From Mayfieldus sp963772265 (lineage in GTDB: Bacteria > Actinomycetota > Thermoleophilia > Solirubrobacterales > 70-9), in contig CAVYWS010000010.1 in assembly GCA_963772265.1 (NCBI GenBank), positions 65,958 to 129,957 on the forward strand: a stretch of DNA of 64,000 bases. Reading direction: 5' to 3'. Below, piece by piece: positions 57,705-64,000 of this stretch; the stretch's first letter is position 1, and every line of letters starts with the position of its first letter. The translations under genes and the position numbers were made by a program. The notes beneath the pieces were generated by a model. It saw nothing but the letters and a program-made list of their open reading frames with translations. It had not been told where the DNA came from and ran no database searches.

Positions 57705-58016
57705 CCGCTTCTGCTTTCACGCGAAGGGGGAAGCCGGCCGGAGTTGGCCACGACTCCTGGAAGCTTGGGCATTGGGTAGGCATCGGGAGCGAGATACTGA
57801 TCGAGGGATGTCGAGGGCAAACGCGATGTCGTGCTGCTGATAGCCGACCACTTCTCCGCCACGGGCGAGGTCGGTCCCACGGAGGCTCTCAATCCAGAGG
57901 TCACGTTCACGACGCCTGGCGACGTCGGCAGCCCCCGTCATACCTGCGGAAGGTCTGGGGGCACAGCCCGAGTTGAACCCCGGCGATGCTTGTGAGACGG
58001 TTGGCTCGAATAGTCC
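57705..58016. other. Gene-poor stretch after aacS
   Basis: 312 bases of lower GC. Open frames on both strands are short and show no recognisable domain. No terminator with a T-run, no tRNA. Confidence 0.6.
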
Positions 58017-59185
58017 GTGCGCACTGTGAGTCCTCGAGCCCATAACCTGCCAGCCCTCGGACGCAGGTTCATAGGGCGCGCCACAGCATTAGGCGGTCTT
58101 GCCGCGTTGGTCTTGACTGCAGCCTCGGGGGTAGGCACCGCCCGGGCGGCAACGCAAACGTTTTTTTTCACCGGGACCGAGCAGATATTCACGGTTCCGG
58201 CGGGTGTGTCCAGCTTGCATGTCCTGGCCATCGGCGGTAGCGGAGGAAGTTCCTCCCCTGCGTCTGGCGGCGCGCCAGCGCAGGTATCGGCTGACCTGCC
58301 GGTGATCCCCGGTCAAGTGCTCTATGTCGAAGTGGCTGGCAACGGCCAGTCGGCGGAAGCCGGCGGAGCGGGCGGCTTCAGCGGCGGCGGGACGGGCGGC
58401 CAGGGCGGAGCGGGCGGGGGCGGGGTCTCCGACGTGCGCACCGCGCCCCGCTCGACCGGGCTGTTGCCTGATCCGCGGCTGATCGTGGCCGGCGGCGGAG
58501 GTGGTGCCGCAGGGGGCGCCGGCGGCGCAGCCGGCAATGATGGCAGCACCGGCGCTGCCCCCGACGAGCAAGGCCATGCCGGCACATCGAGCGGTGGTGG
58601 CGCGGGTGGAGTCGGGGCTCAGGGTTTGACGGCACCAGCGGCCAGCTCGGCCTGGGCGGCAACGGCGGGGCAGGCCTGACCCCCACCAACGGCGGGGGCG
58701 GGGGCGGGGGCGGCTACTACGGCGGTGGCGGTGGCGGTGGCGGCGGCATGAGCGTTGGCGGGGGCGGCGGCGGCGGCTCCTCTCTGGTGCCGCCGGCGGG
58801 GAGCCAGATCGTGGTCGCCGCCGGCACTCCCCCGCAGGTGCAGATCAGCTACACGCCCCTCAGCTTCGGCAAGCTGAGACGAAACAAGCACAAGGGAACG
58901 GCGACCCTGTCCGTCAATGTGCCGGGCCCCGGCACGCTGACCCTGACCGGCAAGGGACTTGTCAAGCAGCGGTCGGTCGGTGCCTTCCGGGCGGTAAAGG
59001 CTGCTGCCAAGAGCGTGATCGCCGCCCGCAGGGTGAAGCTCACGGTCAGGTCCAAGGGAAAAAAGAAGCGCAAACTCAACCGCACCGGCAAGGTTGCAGC
59101 GAAGGCAAAGGTCACGTTCACCCGAACCAATGGTGTTCCGCTGACGAAAGCGAAGCGGATCAAGCTCGTCAAGCGGAAGCCCTGA
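58017..59185 (+). CDS. Secreted glycine-rich protein with lysine-rich C-terminal domain (frame break near 58620)
   Basis: About 389 residues. GTG start (another GTG at 58026), signal peptide ending VGTARAA. Residues 30-90 form a beta domain (TFFFTGTEQIFTVPAGVSSLHVLAIGG) like the adhesion-type opening of Gly-rich PE_PGRS-unrelated secreted proteins. A Gly-rich region of about 190 residues follows, with runs of up to nine Gly. After the break near 58620 it continues GSGFDGTSGQLGLGGNGGAG. The last 100 residues (FGKLRRNKHKGTATLSVNVP...KGKKKRKLNRTGKVAAKAKV) repeat the C-terminal domain of the protein at 59.8 kb. Likely exposed on the surface. Confidence 0.8.
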
Positions 59186-59285
59186 AGTTCGGCGATGCGC
59201 GCTGTTGCGTTGCGCGAGAACCAGGCATCCCGCGGTTGAACGTCTCGAAGACTCGACGGATCAGGTCGATGTTCTCCTCCGACAT
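59169..59285 (-). pseudogene. Truncated SnoaL-like gene fragment
   Basis: From an ATG at 59285, MSEENIDLIRRVFETFNRG is the common start of actinobacterial SnoaL-like proteins (MSEENVELVRRxYEAFNRGD). After it the reading turns into unrelated Arg/Ala-rich sequence and stops at 59169, so only the first 20 residues of the gene remain. Confidence 0.6.
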
Positions 59286-59292
59286 CACCGGC

Positions 59293-59508
59293 TCAGTATC
59301 TCGCGACTGTTCCGCCCTTGATGCGAACCATCCGAGCCGCCGAAGTGATGACGCCCGCGAGGGGGGCCGCGTACTGTCCTCCGGGCGAACTGGACTGAAG
59401 TCGGGTCCTCGGGCTGCAATTGCCGGTGGGCTCGAAGGTCTCCCCGATCTGGGTCGCGGCGCCTGCGGGGCCGACCGGCAATACGAGGGCACAGAAACCG
59501 ATGGCCAC
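59293..59508 (-). pseudogene. Truncated secreted-protein fragment
   Basis: From a GTG at 59508: a signal peptide (AIGFCALVLPVGPAGAA) and about 45 residues starting TQIGETFEPTGNCSPRT, then a stop. The mature start resembles that of the gene at 59787 (VTIGQVVPAPEGCAPNN), and GQYAAPLAGVITSA aligns with TPYVVPGDGTITSW. The barrel and lysine-rich end of a full paralogue are missing. A remnant after rearrangement is the best reading. Confidence 0.6.
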
Positions 59509-59786
59509 GGCGAAGCGGCTGTGGCGCGAGACTTAACGGAAACTCTTGATCTTGGGCCCTCCCTCTGGCTGGCGCAGCGCCGTGATGGCGCTATCCCGGG
59601 TCGAGGGATGCTAGCCGCCGGAGCCGAGCGCGAGAGTTTGGGGCAAGCGCGTTGGCTCGCTTTCGCTTTGCGCGAGGAAGGGGCGTAAGCAGCGGTCCCT
59701 CGAGAGCCTCGGTGAGTGCTGGGGACACGCGCTGAGGGAGCAGCCCCGGATGTCGTGCATGGCTATGGAGATAGGATTCCCGCCGA

Positions 59787-60653
59787 ATGCGCAGTTGGGT
59801 CATAGCGCGAAGAAAGATCGTGGTCGCCGCTTTCCTCACGGCGCTGTCGCTGGCGGCGAGCGCTTCGCAGGCCACCGCGTCGGTGACGATCGGGCAAGTC
59901 GTCCCCGCACCCGAGGGTTGCGCCCCCAATAACGACTGGGCACAGCTGTCCGTGGGGTCTGGCACGCCCTACGTGGTGCCCGGCGATGGGACGATCACCT
60001 CCTGGAGCCATAGCGCCGGCGCGGGCGCCGGGCAGACGATGACGCTGAAGATCTGGCGACAGGTCGTCGCGGCGACGACCTACACGGCCGTCGGCCACGA
60101 CGGGCCTCGCGCGCTGGCCCCAGGTGCCATCAACACGTTCTCCGCGAACATTCCGGTGAAAGCAGGCGACCTCCTCGGATTCCACAGTGGCGCGGTTGCT
60201 CCCGCTGCGTGCCTCTCAGCAATCATTCCCGGAGACACGGTCCTCGGCCGCTTCGGAGATGCGGCGGACGGCGAGCCCGAAGACTTCACCCCCTTCTCCC
60301 GTCACCTGAACATCACGGCCGTGTTCGAGCCCGCCAAGCCCAGCAACTCGGTCACCTTCGGCAAGGTCAGGCGCAACACGAAGAAGGGCACGGCGACCCT
60401 CACCGTGAACGTCCCCAACCCCGGCGAGCTAACCGCGTCGGGCAGGGGTGCCAAGGTCGCCCGCGCCTCAGGCGCCGTAACCAGCAAGGCCGTGAGCGCG
60501 GGAAATGTGCAGCTGCGGATTAAGGCGAAGGGAAAGAAGAAGAGGAAGCTCAACAAAACGGGCAAGGTCAAGCTGAAGGTCGCCGTGACCTACACCCCGA
60601 CCGGCGGCGACCCCAACACCCAGTCAAGAAAGCTGAAGCTCAAGAAGCGTTAG
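59787..60653 (+). CDS. Secreted beta-domain protein with lysine-rich C-terminal domain
   Basis: 288 residues, intact frame. Signal peptide KIVVAAFLTALSLAASASQATAS. Mature residues 33-185 look like a jelly-roll-type domain (TIGQVVPAPEGCAPNN, GTITSWSHSAGAGAGQTMTLKIWR, GDLLGFHSG, FSRHLNITAVFEP). Residues 190-288 are a basic, Thr/Lys-rich domain (FGKVRRNTKKGTATLTVNVP, RIKAKGKKKRKLNKTGKVKLKVAVTYTPTGG) nearly shared with the Gly-rich protein upstream. I recall this end on many secreted Solirubrobacterales proteins. Function unknown; cell-wall or surface polymer binding is a guess. Confidence 0.82.
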   Translation: MRSWVIARRKIVVAAFLTALSLAASASQATASVTIGQVVPAPEGCAPNNDWAQLSVGSGTPYVVPGDGTITSWSHSAGAGAGQTMTLKIWRQVVAATTYTAVGHDGPRALAPGAINTFSANIPVKAGDLLGFHSGAVAPAACLSAIIPGDTVLGRFGDAADGEPEDFTPFSRHLNITAVFEPAKPSNSVTFGKVRRNTKKGTATLTVNVPNPGELTASGRGAKVARASGAVTSKAVSAGNVQLRIKAKGKKKRKLNKTGKVKLKVAVTYTPTGGDPNTQSRKLKLKKR

Positions 60654-60698
60654 TGGTCGCGCCTCCTTTGCGCGAAGACCAGCGCAGCACTTCCCGAT

Positions 60699-61253
60699 TC
60701 ACGCGTTTGCGACAGCGACCGCGTAGCGGAGCACCGTGGTCTCACCCTCGTCCAGGGAGGCGATTCGCTCGAGCTTGACTGCCGCGCCGCCCTCGCGTTC
60801 GAAGAGTCGGACGCCGTCGCCGACGAGGACCGGGGTGACGTGGACGATGATTTCGTCGAGCAGGCCCGCCTCGAGAATCTGCCGGGCAACGTTCGCGCCC
60901 AGGACGACCACGTCGGCGTCTCCGGCCGCCTCCTTGGCGACCGCTACCGCCTTCTCGATTGGGACGTCGATGAACTGGCCGGTGACGCCGTTGACCACAG
61001 GCGGCTGGGCGGGCGGGTCGTGGCGAAGAACGAAGAACGGCCCACGAAAGGCGCCGCCGTAGAAGCCCGGCTGCAGCCGGTCCTCAACGTCCTGCGTTCG
61101 CCGGCCGACCAGCAGGGCTCCCGTCGATCGCACGACCTCGTCGGCCGTCTGCCCGTCTCCGCCATCGATCCCGAAGACCCAATCCATGTCGTCATTCGGC
61201 CCCGCGATGAAGCCGTCGAGGCTCATCATCGTGTGCCAGAGCACCTTGCCCAT
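60699..61253 (-). CDS. RibD C-terminal/DHFR-like reductase
   Basis: 184 residues, intact. LWHTMMSLDGFIAGPNDDMDWVFG is the standard start of the RibD_C/DHFR-like family, with GALLVGRRTQDV, VVVLGANVARQILEAGLLDEIIVHVTPVLVGDGVRLF as the central and closing blocks. NADPH binding by the G-A-N-V-A-R loop is expected. A stand-alone member rather than riboflavin enzyme, as the deaminase domain is absent. Confidence 0.9.
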   Translation of the reverse strand: MGKVLWHTMMSLDGFIAGPNDDMDWVFGIDGGDGQTADEVVRSTGALLVGRRTQDVEDRLQPGFYGGAFRGPFFVLRHDPPAQPPVVNGVTGQFIDVPIEKAVAVAKEAAGDADVVVLGANVARQILEAGLLDEIIVHVTPVLVGDGVRLFEREGGAAVKLERIASLDEGETTVLRYAVAVANA

Positions 61254-61456
61254 TTCTCACGCCCTTCCCGTCATCGTGTCGCTTCTATTGACCGAGCTCA
61301 GGAGTGAAAGTCATCGATGGCTCACCCGGTCACACCTGACCGTCGCCGCATCGAGACTCGCAGCAAGCGGTTCGTGGGGGCGAGGCGCCCTAGCGGGATG
61401 CGTACTCAGAATGCGAAGCAGGGAAGCCGGGTGCGGCAAGCGATCCAGCTGCGATT

Positions 61457-61789
61457 GTGAACTACGCTCCGTTGATGAGTTCTCCCGCGACCCTTCTCAT
61501 GTGGTTTCAACTGCGCTCCCCGGAGCTGGCCGAAGACTTTGAGCGTCTGATGGCGGGGGATCGCGACACCATCCGCGGGTCGCTGGACACGGTGTCGGAC
61601 TGGCGTCTTACGCGGCCGGCGGACGTGCCCGGACAGTCGATCGGTCAAGCCGATTACGTGCTGATCGCGGAGATCGTCGCAGTGGAGCGCTTTGAGCAAC
61701 AGGGGAGCGAACGGGTCGAACAGTTGGCGGACGATTTAGCGCATCTCGTCTCGAGCCGGGGGATGCTCATCGTGCGTCCCGTGCTCTGA
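61457..61789 (+). CDS. Small protein of unknown function (dimeric alpha/beta-barrel-like)
   Basis: 110 residues from a GTG (or ATG at 61475). LMWFQLRSPELAEDFERLMAGDRDTIRGSLDTVSDWRLTRP and YVLIAEIVAVERFEQQGSERVEQLADDLAHLVSSRGMLIVRPVL give alternating strands and helices like a ferredoxin-like dimeric barrel. No catalytic residues seen. Confidence 0.65.
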   Translation: MNYAPLMSSPATLLMWFQLRSPELAEDFERLMAGDRDTIRGSLDTVSDWRLTRPADVPGQSIGQADYVLIAEIVAVERFEQQGSERVEQLADDLAHLVSSRGMLIVRPVL

Positions 61790-61836
61790 AATCCGCGGTC
61801 GGTTCAAGTGCACAGAAACCCTGGCATGCTTGACCA

Positions 61837-62283
61837 ATGCTGCAAACGAGCTTGCGAGGGGGGGTTGCAGGCGCGGTCGCGGCGGCGGTGATGACGCTCG
61901 AGCAGCCACTCGACAAACGCCTCTTCGACTCCAAGTACGACGACGTCGAGATCCTGGGCAAGCTCGTGACGCGCGGCGACGGCTGGCAACCCATCGGCTT
62001 CGCGCTCCACGTTCAGAACGGCGCGATCCTCGGCGCCGCATACGCGCGGCTCAAGCCGTCCCTGCCGGGGCCGGCGGTCCTCCGCGGCCTGCTGGCGGGC
62101 CTCATCGAGCACGTCGCGACCTGGCCGATGACCGGGCTGGTCGACCGCTACCACCCTGCCCGCAAGGAGCTGCCGAAGCTCGCCGCCAACCGCCGGGCCT
62201 TTGGTCAGGCGACGATCCGCCACGCAGTGTTCGGGATCGTCCTCGGGCTCCTTGAAGACACGCTGAACGACCGCAGCACATAG
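61837..62283 (+). CDS. Membrane-associated protein of unknown function
   Basis: 148 residues, intact. A hydrophobic opening (GGVAGAVAAAVMTLEQPLDKRLFDSKYDD), a central pair of weak helices (FALHVQNGAILGAAYARLKP; LRGLLAGLIEHVATWPMTGLVDRYHP) and a last one (AVFGIVLGLLEDTL). The Gly-rich first helix and conserved charged pairs recall DUF1440-type membrane proteins, but the match is weak. Confidence 0.65.
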   Translation: MLQTSLRGGVAGAVAAAVMTLEQPLDKRLFDSKYDDVEILGKLVTRGDGWQPIGFALHVQNGAILGAAYARLKPSLPGPAVLRGLLAGLIEHVATWPMTGLVDRYHPARKELPKLAANRRAFGQATIRHAVFGIVLGLLEDTLNDRST

Positions 62284-62335
62284 CTCACGTTGTAGCTCGA
62301 TGAGTCTCATCGCTTTCATGCGCCTGCCGGGCGCG

Positions 62336-62588
62336 CTACTCACACATCCACGGGTAGCCGCCGATGCGCGAGGATCGACGCGACGTGTAGCCCCACACCC
62401 CCTCGGGGTGGCCGAAGTGGCCTCGCCCCCACGGCAGCTCGCGCAGGAGATCGGCGTGCGGTGCGATCTCGCGCTCAGGTCGCTCGGGGACGAAGCGGCA
62501 CACGAGGTCGGTGATCTCGAGCTGCGCGTCCCTCCTGCGTAACCCCGCGGTTCGGTAGTCGAACTTTGGGATCGGCGCACGGGAGCAT
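62336..62588 (-). CDS. Small protein of unknown function, frame break near its start
   Basis: An ATG at 62588 overlaps the stop of the LtrA-like gene (TGATG). The readable protein lies one base out: PIPKFDYRTAGLRRRDAQLE, then ITDLVCRFVPERPEREIAPH, LLRELPWGRGHFGHPEGVWG and YTSRRSSRIGGYPWMCE, about 83 residues. Codon use is clean over the whole stretch, so it is more likely a real short gene than noise. It has no recognisable domain. Confidence 0.55.
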
Positions 62589-63812
62589 CAGGCGTTGCCA
62601 CCGCGGGCCTTCGCAAGTCCGGCCGTTCGCGCTGAGGACGCCCCGCGCAGCTGCTCGGCGACCACGAGCGCGGCCAGCAGCGCTGTGAGCACTCCCGACG
62701 CGACCAGCCCGTCGGCGCCGGCGGCGAGCGGCGCGGCGCCAAGGAGCGCGATGACCACCACGGCTCGCGGCACGCTCTGGGCCTGGCCGATCCTGGCGGC
62801 GCAGGCCATCAGACCAGCGAGGAAGAGGGCTGGGGCCCCGAGCACGACCAGCGCTCCCGAGTCATGCAGGGCGTCCGTCGGGTGCGCGATCACAAGCTCG
62901 TCGCCGACCGCGACGAGGACGATTCCCGCCACGATCGGGAGGTGGAGGTAGGTGTAGATGTCGCGGCCGATCTGGCCCCGCTCCTCGGCGGTGGCTGCGC
63001 GGATCCGCTCCAAAACCCTGCCGGCGACCTGGCCGAAGTACAACCACCAGAGCGCCGTCGAGGAGAGGAAGGCGAGCAGGAGCGCGGCGACGACCTCGAG
63101 GCTCAACCCCGTATTCGAGGCAGTGGCCCCTGCGAGAACGATGCTCTCTCCGAGCGCGATGATCACGAACAGCTGGAAGCGCTCGCCGAAATGGGCGCCC
63201 TCGATCTGCCACTGGCTCATGGCGGTGGCGCCGGCGCCCGGGAGCCAATACGTGACCAGCGGAGCCGCGAGGTCGAGTCCGAGGGCACCCAGCCACAGAA
63301 CCCAGCGCAACGCCTCGGTGTCGACGATGCCGCCGGCGACCCACAGCGGCGCCGAGAGCACGCTCCAGGCCAGGATCTGGCGGAAGTTCTGGTTGAACAA
63401 GCCGCGCGGCGTGACCACGACAACGAACGCGTTTCGCCCGATCTGAAGACCCGAGTAGGCGCAAGCGAACAGCAGCGCGTACTCGCCGAACCCCTCCGGA
63501 ATCGCGACCGCCATCAGCAGGCTTGCGACCATCACGAACACCAGCACAAGCCGGACCGGCGCCGTGTCCGGGTCGAACCAGTTGGTCATCCACGTCGTGT
63601 AGTTCCACGCCCAGTACATGGCGACAAGCATGAACGCCGTCTCGGCCGCGCCTGACCAGCTGATGTCCGCGAGCAGGTGGCGCGACAGCTGGGTGACAGC
63701 GAAGACGTAGACGAGGTCGAAGAAAAGCTCGAAGGACGTCGCACGCTGCTCGGTCCCCACGAGCGCGGATAATCGGCAGCTCCGGGATGATCGGGCTCGT
63801 AGTGGCCGCCAC
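62588..63812 (-). CDS. LtrA-like low-temperature-requirement membrane protein (frame break near 63760)
   Basis: About 408 residues and 10 to 12 helices. ATSFELFFDLVYVFAVTQLSRHL is the LtrA signature. YWAWNYTTWMTNWFDPDTAPVRL, FQLFVIIALGESIVLAGAT and RDIYTYLHLPIVAGIVLVAVGDEL are the other family blocks. The likely start, ATG at 63812, gives AATTSPIIPELPIIRA, then one missing or extra base before VGTEQRATS; an in-frame ATG at 63823 is the alternative. Function of LtrA proteins is unknown. The last 188 bases of the window beyond it hold nothing I can support. Confidence 0.87.
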
Positions 63813-64000
63813 GCCGCGAGCATAGGCGAGCGGTCGCGGATAGCACGCTTACGCCACCGCGACCAGTACGCATGAAAACTAGACGTTGGGCCTCTCGGCT
63901 CACGCCCAGCCACGAACCGTCCGCGCGGACGATCGCGTTCGGCGCGGAGTAGTTTCCGGCTGGTCGACACCCTCAGAAGCTCGCAACCGCTTTGCGCGAA

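Noticed and set aside
57955..58000. T-arm-like GGGGTTCAACTCGGG on the minus strand
   Set aside because: Stem does not pair fully and no other tRNA arms are present.
59667..64000. TTTGCGCGA(A) motif found three times in the last 4.4 kb
   Set aside because: Positions bear no fixed relation to genes and a 9-base GC-rich motif can recur by chance; too little to claim an element.

Overview
The window is a high-GC, densely coded bacterial contig. Frequent GTG and TTG starts, stop-start overlaps, two FAD/TPP/lipoyl gene sets and several aromatic catabolic clusters point to an actinobacterium. The lysine-rich C-terminal domain on two secreted proteins and the small acidic protein at 26.3-27.1 kb fit the Thermoleophilia (Solirubrobacterales); this placement is inference from recalled family traits. 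At least 35 genes-worth of single-base frame breaks occur, mostly one extra base in or next to a short homopolymer, with intact protein on both sides. They look like uncorrected insertion errors rather than true decay, so spans below are given for the restored genes.

Layout. 1-2.1 kb: thiO with a TPP riboswitch (minus strand), an NTF2-like protein, thiE and a membrane protein. 2.1-7.4 kb: lipoamide dehydrogenase, NTF2-like and DsbA-like proteins, a cupredoxin lipoprotein and a GGDEF-EAL protein. 7.5-11.1 kb: first 2-oxoacid dehydrogenase complex (E1 alpha, E1 beta, E2). 11.2-13.7 kb: secreted alpha/beta hydrolase and a DUF11/RTX-like secreted protein. 14-20.3 kb: second, branched-chain-type complex followed by leucine dehydrogenase, lipB and lipA. 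20.3-28.5 kb: rhomboid protease, D,D-carboxypeptidase, Lrp regulator, MIO ammonia-lyase, tRNA-Ala, glutamate dehydrogenase, acidic protein, diguanylate cyclase. 28.5-38.7 kb: tRNA-Ala, MFS transporter, pobA, a CoA ligase, a GntR regulator and a full protocatechuate branch (CoA-transferase pair, pcaH, pcaG, pcaB, pcaD, pcaC). 38.7-46.9 kb: aldehyde dehydrogenase, quinone oxidoreductase, then a five-gene operon joining a split PEP-synthase/phenylphosphate-synthase-like dikinase to a biotin carrier, a carboxyltransferase and a HAD phosphatase. 46.9-55.7 kb (minus strand): amidase, NTF2-like, two PaaK-type ligases, a DpgC-type dioxygenase, a WS/DGAT acyltransferase, a GST and a citryl-CoA-lyase-like protein, divergent from acetoacetyl-CoA synthetase. 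57.7-64 kb: sparse region with secreted proteins, gene fragments, a RibD/DHFR-like reductase and an LtrA-like membrane protein.

How it fits together. LipA and LipB lipoylate the E2 subunits of both complexes, and Lpd at 2.1 kb is the likely shared E3. Leucine dehydrogenase supplies branched-chain 2-oxoacids. PobA and the pca enzymes carry 4-hydroxybenzoate to 3-oxoadipyl-CoA; the ammonia-lyase (with a His-Leu selectivity pair as in tyrosine lyases) and the aldehyde dehydrogenase could feed 4-hydroxyaryl acids into it. The most unusual system is the dikinase-biotin carboxyltransferase operon (41.25-46.87 kb): it shares a 10-bp palindromic element, at the same distance from the start codon, with the aldehyde dehydrogenase gene, and no biotin carboxylase lies in the window.
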